DNA of 64,000 nucleotides from Streptomyces mayonensis (GTDB lineage Bacteria; Actinomycetota; Actinomycetes; Streptomycetales; Streptomycetaceae): NCBI RefSeq assembly GCF_018982965.1, contig NZ_JACBYP010000001.1, positions 62,001-126,000 of the forward strand, read 5' to 3'. Under the pieces are notes generated by a model that worked only from the letters and a program-made list of their open reading frames with translations, was not told where the DNA came from and ran no database searches. Of the stretch, positions 43,391 to 52,117 are shown one piece after another (the stretch's first letter is position 1; every line of letters starts with the position of its first letter). The position numbers and the translations under genes are program-made.

Positions 43391-44506
43391 ATGCCACCTG
43401 TCGAGTCACCGGTGCACATCCAGGCCATGGACTCAGCCGATCAACCTAAGCGCACCCCTCAACTGGAGCGCCTTTACCGCGACTTCGAGCGGCAGCTCCT
43501 CGTCCCGCTGTGGACGGAGATCGGCGGCCTGATGCCGCCTCAGCCGATGTCGAAGGCGCTCGCCCACCTGTGGCGCTGGAAGGACCTGCTCCCGGCGGCG
43601 GAGCAGGCGGGCGAACTGGTGCCGGTCGGCCGCGGCGGTGAGCGCCGCGCCATCGCGCTCGCCAATCCGGGCCTGGGCGGCAGCCCGTTCGCGACGCCGA
43701 CGCTCTGGGCGGCGATCCAGTACCTGAACCCGCAGGAGGACGCCCCGGTCCACCGCCACACCCAGAACGCCTTCCGCTTCGTCGTGGAGGGCGAGGGTGT
43801 GTGGACCGTGGTGAACGGAGACCCCGTGGCTATGCGGCGTGGTGACTTCCTGCCGCAGGCCGGCTGGAACTGGCACGGCCACCACAACCGCAGCGACACC
43901 GCGATGGCGTGGATCGACGGCCTCGACATCCCGTTTCAGCACTACACCGAGGCGACCTTCTTCGAGTTCGGGCTCGACGAGGTCGAGACCCGCGAAGCAC
44001 CGGAACGTTCCCGTTCCGAGCGACTTTGGGCGCACCCCGGGCTACGCCCGCTGACACACCTTGATCCCACCCCTGCCACCCCGCTGCTTGCCTACCGCTG
44101 GGAGTACACGGACCGTGCGCTTGCCGAGCAACTGGCGTTGGAGGCGGAGGGCGAGCCCGTCACGGTGGAACCCGGCCACGCCGCCGTCCGGTACACCAAT
44201 CCGACCACGGGCGACGACATCCTGCCGACGCTGCGTACCGAGTTCCACCGTCTCGCCCATGGCACGGAGACGGCCGCGCACCAGGAAGTCGGCTCCTCCG
44301 TGTTCCAGGTCTTCGACGGCACCGGACAGGTGACCGTGGGCGACACCACGTGGAGCGTCGAACGCGGCGACCTGTTCGCCGTCCCCTCCTGGCAACCGCT
44401 GAGCCTGGCCACGGATCAAGGTCTTGATTTGTTCCGGTTCAGCGACACCCCCGTCTTCGAGCGACTCCACCTCAACCGCACCAACATGGAAGGCAACCAG
44501 GCATGA
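43391..44506 (+). CDS. genD: Gentisate 1,2-dioxygenase
   Basis: 371 residues from the ATG with GGGAG 8 nt upstream. Bicupin protein: the N-terminal cupin holds the iron site (PVHRHTQNAFRFVVEGEG with the HxH pair, and WNWHGHHN), and the second cupin lies near the C-terminus (SVFQVFDGTGQVTVGDTTW). Size and the stretch LLPAAEQAGELVPVGRGGERRAIALANPG fit gentisate dioxygenases; salicylate or 1-hydroxy-2-naphthoate dioxygenases are close relatives. It opens gentisate to maleylpyruvate. The next two genes complete the pathway and overlap by 4 nt each. Confidence 0.88.
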   Translation: MPPVESPVHIQAMDSADQPKRTPQLERLYRDFERQLLVPLWTEIGGLMPPQPMSKALAHLWRWKDLLPAAEQAGELVPVGRGGERRAIALANPGLGGSPFATPTLWAAIQYLNPQEDAPVHRHTQNAFRFVVEGEGVWTVVNGDPVAMRRGDFLPQAGWNWHGHHNRSDTAMAWIDGLDIPFQHYTEATFFEFGLDEVETREAPERSRSERLWAHPGLRPLTHLDPTPATPLLAYRWEYTDRALAEQLALEAEGEPVTVEPGHAAVRYTNPTTGDDILPTLRTEFHRLAHGTETAAHQEVGSSVFQVFDGTGQVTVGDTTWSVERGDLFAVPSWQPLSLATDQGLDLFRFSDTPVFERLHLNRTNMEGNQA

Positions 44507-45327
44507 AGCTCGCAACTGTACGTACCGAGGACGGATTTCGGGTCGCACGCGTTGAGGACGGCGGATACGTGGACATCGGACCCGGCGACGTCGGGGAGTT
44601 GTTGCGCCGGGAGGACTGGCAGTCGGTCGTGGCAGCTGCCGAAGGCCCCCTCGTCCGGGTCGAGGCCGACCGCCTCGCTCCGGTCGTCCCGAACCCCGGC
44701 AAAATCGTCTGCGTGGGCCTCAACTACGCCACGCACATCACGGAGATGGGCCGCGACCTCCCCGAGTACCCCACTCTGTTCGCCAAGTACCCCGAGGCGT
44801 TGATCGGTCCGAACGACACGCTGACCCTGCCGCCGGAGTCCGACGCGGTCGACTGGGAAGCCGAGCTCACCGTCGTCGTCGGCCGCAGCGTCCGGCGGGC
44901 CGACCACGAGACCGCCCAGGCAGCGATCGCCGGCTACACGATCCTGAACGACATCACCACGCGCGACTGGCAGTACCGGACCAAGGAGTGGCTGCAGGGC
45001 AAGACCTGGGAGGCCACGACCCCCCTCGGCCCCTGTCTGATCACCCCGGACGAGCTGTCCCCCGACGCGGAGATCAGCTGCATCGTGGATGACGAGGTCA
45101 TGCAGAAGTCCACGATCGGCGACCTCGTCTTCGACGCGGCAGATCTCGTCAGCTACATCTCGACGTTGATCACCCTCAACCCCGGTGACATCATCGCCAC
45201 CGGCACCACCGGCGGCGTCGGCCATGCCCGCAAGCCCGCGCGCTACCTCCGCCACGGCCAGACCGTCGTCACCCGCATCGAGGGCATCGGCGAACTTGTC
45301 ACCCCGGTCAGGGGCGCGGCAAAGTGA
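44503..45327 (+). CDS. genF: Fumarylpyruvate hydrolase (FAH family)
   Basis: 274 residues; the ATG overlaps the genD stop. FAH-fold marks: KIVCVGLNYATHITEMG, the metal-binding EAELTVVVGRSVR, YTILNDITTRDWQ, and the product-site IIATGTTGGVGHARKP. It hydrolyses fumarylpyruvate to fumarate and pyruvate, the last step of the gentisate route. Between the dioxygenase and the mycothiol-dependent isomerase this assignment is well supported. Confidence 0.87.
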   Translation: MKLATVRTEDGFRVARVEDGGYVDIGPGDVGELLRREDWQSVVAAAEGPLVRVEADRLAPVVPNPGKIVCVGLNYATHITEMGRDLPEYPTLFAKYPEALIGPNDTLTLPPESDAVDWEAELTVVVGRSVRRADHETAQAAIAGYTILNDITTRDWQYRTKEWLQGKTWEATTPLGPCLITPDELSPDAEISCIVDDEVMQKSTIGDLVFDAADLVSYISTLITLNPGDIIATGTTGGVGHARKPARYLRHGQTVVTRIEGIGELVTPVRGAAK

Positions 45328-46040
45328 CCGACGGCGCGCCTTCCGTCTGTCTGCAGTGGATGACTGAGGGCCACGCGTATTTCGTCTCCTGCCTGAAGGG
45401 CATCGACGATGCCGGGTTGGCGGGGCCGACGGCGCTGCGGGGCTGGACGGGCAAGCATCTGCTCTCCCACGTCGGGCACAACGCACGAGCGCTCACCCGC
45501 CTCGCCGACTGGGCGCAGACAGGTATCGAGACACCCATGTACGCAGACGCGTCGGCGCGGGCGGAAGAGATCGAGACCGGAGCCGGATGGTCTACCGCTC
45601 GCCTGCGCGACTTCGTCGTAGATGAGCAGGACCGGCTGTCGGCCGCGCTCGGGCGCATCGATGATGAACGTTGGCGGACGTCGGTCGTCACGGCCCAAGG
45701 CCGGACGGTCCCGGCGACGACGATCCCCTGGCTGCGCTGCCGGGAGGTGTGGATCCACGCATGTGATTTGCCGGGCGGAGGTGACTTCGGTGCCTTCCCC
45801 GACGACTTCACAGACGTCCTGATCGACGATGTGCTCGTCCGTCGCCGAGGGGCCCAGTCCGTCGATGTCTCTGTCCGGGCGACCGACCGGGCACAGGACG
45901 AGCGCACGGCCGGTACGTCGGGGAACGTGGTCGAGGGACCGGCGGCGGACCTGGCACGCTGGCTGACGCGTGGCTTCGCCGGTCCGCGGCTACGAGCGGT
46001 GTCGGGCGGAACACTTCCGGAGCTTCCCAGCTGGCTGTAG
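45324..46040 (+). CDS. genM: Mycothiol-dependent maleylpyruvate isomerase
   Basis: 238 residues; the GTG overlaps the genF stop. A DinB-like four-helix N-terminal domain carries the metal-site histidines and acid (LLSHVGHNARALTRL, and REVWIHACDLPGG), followed by the MDMPI C-terminal domain. The enzyme turns maleylpyruvate into fumarylpyruvate using mycothiol, the actinobacterial thiol. This gene both completes the gentisate pathway and supports an actinobacterial host. The gene ends six bases before a convergent oxidoreductase gene. Confidence 0.88.
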   Translation: MTDGAPSVCLQWMTEGHAYFVSCLKGIDDAGLAGPTALRGWTGKHLLSHVGHNARALTRLADWAQTGIETPMYADASARAEEIETGAGWSTARLRDFVVDEQDRLSAALGRIDDERWRTSVVTAQGRTVPATTIPWLRCREVWIHACDLPGGGDFGAFPDDFTDVLIDDVLVRRRGAQSVDVSVRATDRAQDERTAGTSGNVVEGPAADLARWLTRGFAGPRLRAVSGGTLPELPSWL

Positions 46041-46046
46041 TGATGG

Positions 46047-47201
46047 TCATGTTGCGTGTGGCGTGTGCTGGTCGACCTCGGTCCACTGCTCGCTGTCCGC
46101 CGAGGCCAGCACCGCGTCCGTGATCGAGGCGGCCGCGAGTCCATCGGCGAACGTCGGCAGGCCTTCCGGGGTGTCTCCGGTGGCGATTGCCGCGTACGTG
46201 TCGCGGACGAAGGCGTCGAAGCAGGACGCGTACCCCTCGGGGTGTCCTGCGGGGAGCGCCGTCATCCGGCCTCCGGCAGAGGAGAGTTGGGCAGGGTCGC
46301 GCCACAGGATGGTGGCTGACTCCCGGCGGCCGCACCACAGAGTCTCGGGCTCTTCCTGGTTGAAAACCAGGGACTCCTCTCCGGCGTCCAGCTCGATCCA
46401 GAGCCGGTTCTTGCGCCCCGGGGAGACCTGGCTGATGGTCACTGACCCGAGCACGCCGTCGCCCGTTTCGAAGTGCACGAACATGGCATCCTCGGTGTCC
46501 ACGGAGGTGGGTATCCCTGCCGCGCCGGAGCCGTTGGTGAAGGAGGCCGCGCCTTCCCCCCGCCGTCGCTCGGGATGAGCGACGAGCTTGCGTGCGCTGA
46601 CCCGCACGATGCGCTGACGGGCCATGAATTGCGCCAGGTCGCACCAGTGTGAGCCGATGTCGGCAAAGGCTCGGGAAGCGCCACCCAACGCCGCGTCGAC
46701 ACGCCAGTTGTCGTCGTCCTCGCGCAACATCCAGTCCTGCAAGTAGCTGCCGTGCATGAGCCTGAGCGGCCCGGCCTTCCCGCTGTGCAGCCGCTCCCGA
46801 GCCTCCCTGACGAGCGGGTAGTAGCGGTAGACGAAGGGGACCGCTGCCACGCGTCCCGCGTCCTCCGCCGCCGCGACGAGGCGGGCTGCCTCGGCCGCGC
46901 TCAGCGCGAGGGGCTTCTCGCAAATGACGTGCTTGCCCGCGGCCAGAGCCCGGATCGCGAGTGGGGCGTGCAGATGATTCGGGGTGCAGATGTGTACGAC
47001 GTCGATGTCGTCGTCGCCTATGAGGTCTTCGGGCGAGGTGAAGGCGCGGTCTGCGCCCAGGGCGTCGGCCGCGACTCGGGATCGCTCGGGAGTGGAGGAC
47101 ACCACCCCCGCAAGGTGTGCACCGGCCTGACGCGCGGCACGGGCGTGGACGCCTCCAATGAAACCGGTGCCGATGATGCCTGCCTTGAGGGGACGGGACA
47201 T
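46047..47201 (-). CDS. Gfo/Idh/MocA-family oxidoreductase
   Basis: 384 residues. KAGIIGTGFIGGVHARAARQ is the NAD(P)-binding loop, and VICEKPLAL contains the catalytic-dyad EKP motif; GGASRAFADIGSHWCDLAQF and the substrate-binding beta sheet follow. The family oxidises or reduces sugars, inositols and 3-keto-sugars. It is made with the ROK regulator upstream (37-nt gap). In a locus with a glycoside 3-oxidase it is a good candidate for reducing the released 3-keto-sugar, but that is inference. Confidence 0.82.
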   Translation of the reverse strand: MSRPLKAGIIGTGFIGGVHARAARQAGAHLAGVVSSTPERSRVAADALGADRAFTSPEDLIGDDDIDVVHICTPNHLHAPLAIRALAAGKHVICEKPLALSAAEAARLVAAAEDAGRVAAVPFVYRYYPLVREARERLHSGKAGPLRLMHGSYLQDWMLREDDDNWRVDAALGGASRAFADIGSHWCDLAQFMARQRIVRVSARKLVAHPERRRGEGAASFTNGSGAAGIPTSVDTEDAMFVHFETGDGVLGSVTISQVSPGRKNRLWIELDAGEESLVFNQEEPETLWCGRRESATILWRDPAQLSSAGGRMTALPAGHPEGYASCFDAFVRDTYAAIATGDTPEGLPTFADGLAAASITDAVLASADSEQWTEVDQHTPHAT

Positions 47202-47238
47202 GGGTGCTCCTTGGTGCGGTGGCGTGCAGGAAGGGGAT

Positions 47239-48513
47239 TCAGGCCGTAGCGGTTTGCTGCGGCGGGGATGTGTCCGTGAGGTGGTGTGTCCAAGTGGTCA
47301 ACTGCTGCGGCGAGAGCAGCTCTTCGATCGCGGTGAAGGCGGCGCCGATCATGCCTGCCTGATTGCTGAGTGCAGACATCTCCACCCGCAGGCTCCGCGT
47401 GGCCAGTGGAAGCGAAAGGTCGTAGACCCTGTGCCGGATGGCTGCGAGCAGGAGGTCACCGCTGAGGGCGACACCACCGCCGATGACGACGAGCGAGGGA
47501 TTGAAAAAGTTGATCATGGCGGCCAGTGCGCGCCCTATCTGCTCTCCGGCTGCCTTGAGTAGATTGATGCAGGTCAGGTCGCCGGAGCGGGCTCCGTCCG
47601 CGACGTCGCGAGCGGTCAGGTCGGCCCGTTCCTCGCGCCGTGCCGCAAGGAACGGGCTGTCGCCGTCCTGCGCCTTGGCCGAGGCGGCCGCGGCCAGAGC
47701 GGCGCCACCGGCCAGGGTCTCCAGGCAACCGCGTTTGCCGCACCTGCAGGGCAGCGGGGCGGCGTCGGCCACCGCGATGTGCCCGATGTCCCCGGCTGCG
47801 CCGCCCGCTCCCCGGTGCAGGCGCCCGCGGGACACCAGCCCCGCGCCGACGCCGGTGCCGACCTTGACGTAGAGGAAGTCGCGGACCCCTGCGGCGTTTC
47901 CCGCCTGCAGCTCGCCCATCGCCATGACGTTGACGTCGTTGTCGACCCAGGCGCCCACCTCGTGACGAGAGGTGAGGCGTTCCTTCACGGGGTAGCCGGC
48001 CCAACCGGGCATGACCGGCGGTGCGACGGGAGTGCCCGAGAGGTACTCCACCGGGCCGGGCAGGCCCATGCCGATGCCGACCATGGGCGTCCCCGGAGGC
48101 CGGTGGGTGGCAAGCAGCGTCTCGATGATCGAGTCGATCCGGTCGAGCGTCGCATCGGGCCCCCTGGTGACGTCCCAGGCCTCCTCGTGGAACCCCAGCG
48201 CGCGGCCCGCCAGGTCGGTCAGCGCCACCTCGAGGCTGGAGACGCCCAGTTCTATGCCGACGACGCAGGCAGCCTCGCGCCTGAAACGGACCGTGCGGGG
48301 TGCGCGGCCGCCCGTGGACTTGTCCATGCCGGCTTCTGCGAGCAGTCCGACATCGACCAGCTCGTTCACCCGCTGCGTGACGATCGTCCGGCCCATGCCG
48401 GAGCGCTCGATGAGCGAGGCACGGGTGGCGGTGGGCTCGGAGCGAACCAGGCGAAGCAGGGTGCCGGTCACGGCGTCATGACCGTTGGCCGGTGAGCGAG
48501 ATGGGGCGGGCAT
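47239..48513 (-). CDS. ROK-family transcriptional repressor (ROK1)
   Basis: 424 residues from the ATG with GAAGGGG upstream. An N-terminal winged HTH (TATRASLIERSGMGRTIVTQ, RVNELVDVGLL) precedes the ROK kinase-like fold with GIELGVSSLEVALTD, GIGMGLPGPVEY, VKVGTGVGAGLV and the zinc motif CRCGKRGCLE. Such repressors respond to a sugar or sugar derivative. It is divergent from a sugar-isomerase-type gene and upstream of the Gfo/Idh gene, so it probably controls both directions. Two further ROK paralogues lie within 10 kb. Confidence 0.87.
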   Translation of the reverse strand: MPAPSRSPANGHDAVTGTLLRLVRSEPTATRASLIERSGMGRTIVTQRVNELVDVGLLAEAGMDKSTGGRAPRTVRFRREAACVVGIELGVSSLEVALTDLAGRALGFHEEAWDVTRGPDATLDRIDSIIETLLATHRPPGTPMVGIGMGLPGPVEYLSGTPVAPPVMPGWAGYPVKERLTSRHEVGAWVDNDVNVMAMGELQAGNAAGVRDFLYVKVGTGVGAGLVSRGRLHRGAGGAAGDIGHIAVADAAPLPCRCGKRGCLETLAGGAALAAAASAKAQDGDSPFLAARREERADLTARDVADGARSGDLTCINLLKAAGEQIGRALAAMINFFNPSLVVIGGGVALSGDLLLAAIRHRVYDLSLPLATRSLRVEMSALSNQAGMIGAAFTAIEELLSPQQLTTWTHHLTDTSPPQQTATA

Positions 48514-48581
48514 GGGTGATTCCCCTTCTTCAGTAGCTGGCCAGTGCGGCCCAGGCCGTTGACTTACGTCGCTGTGCGGCC

Positions 48582-48610
48582 TAACTTTGCCGCAGGCTGG
48601 CAAGAGGTTA
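48582..48610. promoter_or_regulatory. Dyad with TTGCC/GGCAA arms between ROK1 and the isomerase gene
   Basis: TAAC-T-TTGCC and GGCAA-GAG-GTTA form an imperfect dyad in the 233-nt divergent region; TTGCCGC in its left arm is the same heptamer as in the operator-like sites at 51087 and 55304. A separate perfect ACTTAAGT palindrome lies at 48644-48651. Likely ROK operators by position; binding not shown. Confidence 0.45.
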
Positions 48611-48746
48611 ACGCAGTAGCGGCACATGCGGGTATGCCATCACTTAAGTTCGTCGATCAGTGACAGTGCATGGGTGCTGGGGCGCGGAGGCGATGCGGGC
48701 GAACCGGCAGCTGATGTCACCAGCGAGACAGCGCAAAGGAGTCAAC

Positions 48747-49754
48747 GTGTCCCGTCCTCACACCCTGTTTACCGGCCAGTGGGTCGATCTGACCTTCGAG
48801 GAGATCGCCAAGAAGGCCGCGGACTGGGGGTTCGACGGCCTGGAGATCGCGTGCGACCCGCGGCACTTCGATGTGCATCGGATCGTGAGTGACGACGACT
48901 ATCTGGCCGAACGCCGGGCCATCCTCGACCGGTACGGACTGGGTTGCTGGGCGATCTCCGCTCATCTGGTGGGCCAGGCCGTCTGCGACGACCCCATCGA
49001 CGCCCGACACCGCGCGATCCTGCCCGCATCGGTGTGGGGCGACGGGGACGCTGAGGGGGTCCGACGGCGGGCGGCCGACACCATGAAAGTCACCGCGCAG
49101 GCGGCACGCCGCTTCGGAGTGAACGTCGTGGTGGGCTTCACCGGGTCTGCGATCTGGCCCTACGTCGCCATGTTCCCGCCGGTGGGGGAGGACGTGGTCG
49201 AGCGGGGATACCAGGACTTCGCCGACCGTTGGATCCCGATCCTGGACGCGTTCGAGGCGCAGGGCGTGCGGTTCGCCCTGGAGGTGCATCCGTCCGAGAT
49301 CGCCTACGACTACTGGACCGCTCAGCGTGCGCTGGAAGCGGTGAACCATCACCCTGCCTTCGGGTTCAACTGGGACCCCTCGCACCTGATGTGGCAGCGC
49401 GTAGACGTGCGCGCGTTCATCCACGACTTTCGGGACCGGATCCTCCACGTCGACTGCAAGGACACGAAGATCCAGCTCGACGGACGGTCCGGCGTCCTCG
49501 GCTCGCACCTGAGCTGGGGTGATCCCCGGCGAGGCTTCGACTTCGTCTCGGTGGGCCGCGGGGACGTGCCGTGGGAGGCCTGCGTGCGCATGCTCAACGC
49601 GATCGGGTACGACGGGCCGATGTCGGTCGAGTGGGAGGACGCCGGCATGTCCCGGGACGAGGGGGCACCGGCCAGTCTGGAGTTCCTGCGCGGTCTCGAC
49701 TTCGCTCCGGCGGGCACGCGCTTCGACGCGGTGTTCGCCCAACCCTCGGACTGA
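48747..49754 (+). CDS. Xylose-isomerase-like TIM-barrel protein (sugar isomerase/epimerase)
   Basis: 335 residues from a GTG with AAAGGAG 5 nt upstream; the frame is open earlier but without a start signal. AP-endonuclease-2/xylose-isomerase-like barrel with the usual acidic and His metal ligands: [14 protein letters not shown] (Glu), [12 protein letters not shown] (Asp, His), HVDCKDTK (Asp) and MSVEWEDAG (Glu). Such proteins isomerise or epimerise keto-sugars. Divergent from ROK1, it probably handles the sugar released by C-glycoside breakdown, for example a 3-keto-sugar. Confidence 0.82.
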   Translation: MSRPHTLFTGQWVDLTFEEIAKKAADWGFDGLEIACDPRHFDVHRIVSDDDYLAERRAILDRYGLGCWAISAHLVGQAVCDDPIDARHRAILPASVWGDGDAEGVRRRAADTMKVTAQAARRFGVNVVVGFTGSAIWPYVAMFPPVGEDVVERGYQDFADRWIPILDAFEAQGVRFALEVHPSEIAYDYWTAQRALEAVNHHPAFGFNWDPSHLMWQRVDVRAFIHDFRDRILHVDCKDTKIQLDGRSGVLGSHLSWGDPRRGFDFVSVGRGDVPWEACVRMLNAIGYDGPMSVEWEDAGMSRDEGAPASLEFLRGLDFAPAGTRFDAVFAQPSD

Positions 49755-49770
49755 CACGGTGCATCGTCAT

Positions 49771-49801
49771 GGGCCCGGCCGTGCAGGGGGCGGCCGGGCC
49801 C
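49771..49801. terminator. Strong hairpin between convergent genes
   Basis: GGGCCCGGCC (49771-49780) pairs perfectly with GGCCGGGCCC (49792-49801) around an 11-nt loop. It lies between the stops of the isomerase gene and the second ROK gene and should end transcription from both sides. Confidence 0.75.
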
Positions 49802-49805
49802 GCCG

Positions 49806-51050
49806 TCAGTTCTTCAGCGGCTGCTCCGCCCACCAGTCGAGGCGGTTCGCACGCAGCATCGCGTCCAGAGCCGTGCAGGCGGCGCCCACGACGCCTGCCG
49901 TGTCGCCCAGGTCGGACGGTGTGATCTGCAGGTGGCGGGTGGCGAGCGGCAGCGAGAACTCGTAGACCGCCTGACGGATGGCTGCCAGCAGGATGTCACC
50001 GGCCTGCGACACCGCTCCGCCGATCGCGACCAGAGAGGGGTTGAAGAAGCTCACGTACGTGCCGAGGGCGGTTCCGATGAATCGGCCCGTCTGTGCCAGG
50101 AGTTCGGTCGCCGCCGGGTCTCCTGCGTGCGAGGCCGCCGTGACATGGGCGGCTTCCAGTGTCGTGCCCTCGGCTGCCAAGGCCGCCAGGTAGGGGCTCT
50201 CGCCGCTGTCCGCGAGACGCCGGGCCTCGCGCGTCAGCGCCGCGCCACTCGCGTGGGCGGCCAGGCATCCCCGGCGCCCACAGCGGCACAGTGCCGGAGA
50301 CTTCGTCGCCACCGGGATGTGGGCGATGTCCCCGGCGCAGCCGTCGGCACCACGGTGCAGCACACCGCCCGAGACCAGGCCGGCACCAATGCCGAGGCCG
50401 AGCTTGACGAAGAGGAAGTCCGACGCGTCCTGGGCGTTGCCCGCGCGCAGTTCCGCCAAGGCCATGGCGCTGACGTCGTTGTCCACCCAGGCCTCGACTC
50501 CGAACCGGTCGGAGAGCCGGTCGCGCACCGGATATCCGTCCCAACCGGGCATGTAAGGCGGGGAAATGGGCCTGCCGGTCGTGAACTCCACCGGAGCGGC
50601 CAGCCCCGCACCGACCGCGACCAGCGGCACGGTGGGCGCCTGGGGTTCGTCGCGGAGCTGGTTCACGATCTGCTCGAGGCGATCCAGGGTTGCTTCAGGC
50701 CCCTTTGTGATGTCCCACGGCTCGTGATGAGTGACGGCGGGGCGGCCGGCCAGGTCGGTGATGGCGACATCGAGGCTGGAGCTGCCCACTTCGATGCCCA
50801 GGACCGCGGCCGCTTCGCTGCGGAAGCGCACCTCGCGCGGGATCCGCCCACCGGTGGACCGGCCGACGCGGTCCTCGGACACCAGGCCCACGTCGATCAG
50901 CTCGTTGATCTTCTGTGTGACCAGGGTGCGGCCCGCCCCGACACGTGCGGTCAATACAGGCTTCGTGGCAGGCCCCGAGAACCGCAACATGTCCAGCAAG
51001 GACTGTGAGAGATCCTCCGGCCCGGCTCCCGCCCCGCTCCTGGCTGCCAT
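49806..51050 (-). CDS. ROK-family transcriptional repressor (ROK2)
   Basis: 414 residues from the ATG with GAGGAG upstream (a TTG 15 nt earlier is less likely). HTH in ATKPVLTARVGAGRTLVTQK and INELIDVGLV, then the ROK fold with GIEVGSSSLDVAITDLAG, VKLGLGIGAGLV and the zinc motif CRCGRRGCLA. It is very similar in layout to ROK1. It lies just downstream of the C-glycoside operon in the same direction, and its own promoter region carries a sequence almost identical to the one at the glycoside-oxidase promoter. This makes it the first candidate for that operon's repressor. Confidence 0.87.
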   Translation of the reverse strand: MAARSGAGAGPEDLSQSLLDMLRFSGPATKPVLTARVGAGRTLVTQKINELIDVGLVSEDRVGRSTGGRIPREVRFRSEAAAVLGIEVGSSSLDVAITDLAGRPAVTHHEPWDITKGPEATLDRLEQIVNQLRDEPQAPTVPLVAVGAGLAAPVEFTTGRPISPPYMPGWDGYPVRDRLSDRFGVEAWVDNDVSAMALAELRAGNAQDASDFLFVKLGLGIGAGLVSGGVLHRGADGCAGDIAHIPVATKSPALCRCGRRGCLAAHASGAALTREARRLADSGESPYLAALAAEGTTLEAAHVTAASHAGDPAATELLAQTGRFIGTALGTYVSFFNPSLVAIGGAVSQAGDILLAAIRQAVYEFSLPLATRHLQITPSDLGDTAGVVGAACTALDAMLRANRLDWWAEQPLKN

Positions 51051-51086
51051 CGTCCCACTCCTCAATGCGTCACCAGTTCCACTCTT

Positions 51087-51106
51087 TTGCCGCCATGCGA
51101 CATTAG
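51087..51106. promoter_or_regulatory. Operator-like site before ROK2
   Basis: TTGCCGC-CAT-GCGACATTAG, 37 nt upstream of the ROK2 start codon. It matches the site at 55304-55323 at 16 of the 17 bases outside the 3-nt centre, with identical spacing. The shared sequence at two co-regulated-looking promoters suggests a common regulator. Confidence 0.6.
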
Positions 51107-51197
51107 CATCGGCGAGTCGGGCGGAAGGGGGAGTAGGTGATCAACGCGACGCGGGACCGCAGCCGATGGATCGGCTGCGGCCCCGGTGGCAGTCATG

Positions 51198-52064
51198 TCA
51201 TGAGGCGGCTGAAGGGGATCCTTCTTGCTCTTCCTCCACCTGATGGTTCCACTGTCGCTTCGACGCCTGCCAACCGTCTTCGTCGTGGCCCGCGCGCCAG
51301 TAGCCGGAGGCGGACAGCTGCTCGCGCGGCACCTTCCACTCCGTCCTCAGCAGCCCGCGCAGTTCCTTGACGAAGGCCGCCTCTCCGTGGACGAAGGCAT
51401 GGGGGCGACCTGCGGGTGCCTGAAGGGCACGAACCGCGGGGACCAGCTTCTCGCCCACGAGACTGTCGCCGCGGTGCAGCCAGTGGATCACTGCCTTGCC
51501 CGGGCAGGCCAGTTCCAGTTCCTCCTCGGGGCCGGCCACTTCGATGAACACGTACGCCTCCGCATCGGAGGGCAGGTACTCCAGGGACGCGGCGATCGCG
51601 GGAAGAGCGCTCTCGTCGCCGACGAGCAGATGCCAGTCGGCCTCGGGGTGAGGTATGTAGCCACCCCCGGGACCCACCAGGTAGAGCTCGTCACCGGCCG
51701 TCGCCTGTGCGGCCCATGGGCCCGCGAGGCCCTCGTCGCCATGGACGACGAAGTCCACGCTCAGCTCCTGGGCCCGGGCGTCCCAGTGCCGCACGGTGTA
51801 GGTGCGCATGCGCGGCCATTGGTCCCTGGGCTGCTCCTCCCGGATGCGTCCCAGGTCGAAGGGGACCGGGTAGTCGGCGCCCGGCACGGGGAACAGCAGC
51901 TTGACGTAGTGGTCGCTGTACTCGCCGACGCCGAACCCCGCCAGGCTGTCGCCGCCGAACACGATCCGGGTCATGCGCGGCGTCAGGCGCTCGACCCGCC
52001 GCACCTGCACGCGCAGCGCGGTCCGGGGCCCGCGCGCACGGCGCCCGGGAGGTGGTGGTGTCAC
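51198..52064 (-). CDS. Siderophore-interacting-type flavin reductase (SIP)
   Basis: 288 residues from a GTG with AAGGAG upstream; a longer frame exists but overlaps the next gene. SIP marks: FAD-binding RMRTYTVRHWD, VDFVVHGDEGLAGPWA, and the NAD(P)H-domain start HLLVGDESALPAIA. The family reduces ferric siderophores with NAD(P)H. It is the last gene downstream of the C-deglycosylation set (53-nt gap), an unexpected partner. It might supply reduced flavin or metal, or may simply be co-transcribed. Length is normal (about 280). Confidence 0.83.
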   Translation of the reverse strand: MTPPPPGRRARGPRTALRVQVRRVERLTPRMTRIVFGGDSLAGFGVGEYSDHYVKLLFPVPGADYPVPFDLGRIREEQPRDQWPRMRTYTVRHWDARAQELSVDFVVHGDEGLAGPWAAQATAGDELYLVGPGGGYIPHPEADWHLLVGDESALPAIAASLEYLPSDAEAYVFIEVAGPEEELELACPGKAVIHWLHRGDSLVGEKLVPAVRALQAPAGRPHAFVHGEAAFVKELRGLLRTEWKVPREQLSASGYWRAGHDEDGWQASKRQWNHQVEEEQEGSPSAAS

Positions 52065-52117
52065 GGTTGCTCCTTGCTCCGGCCCGTCGGCCGGTCGACT
52101 CGTCTTCGCCACATCGG

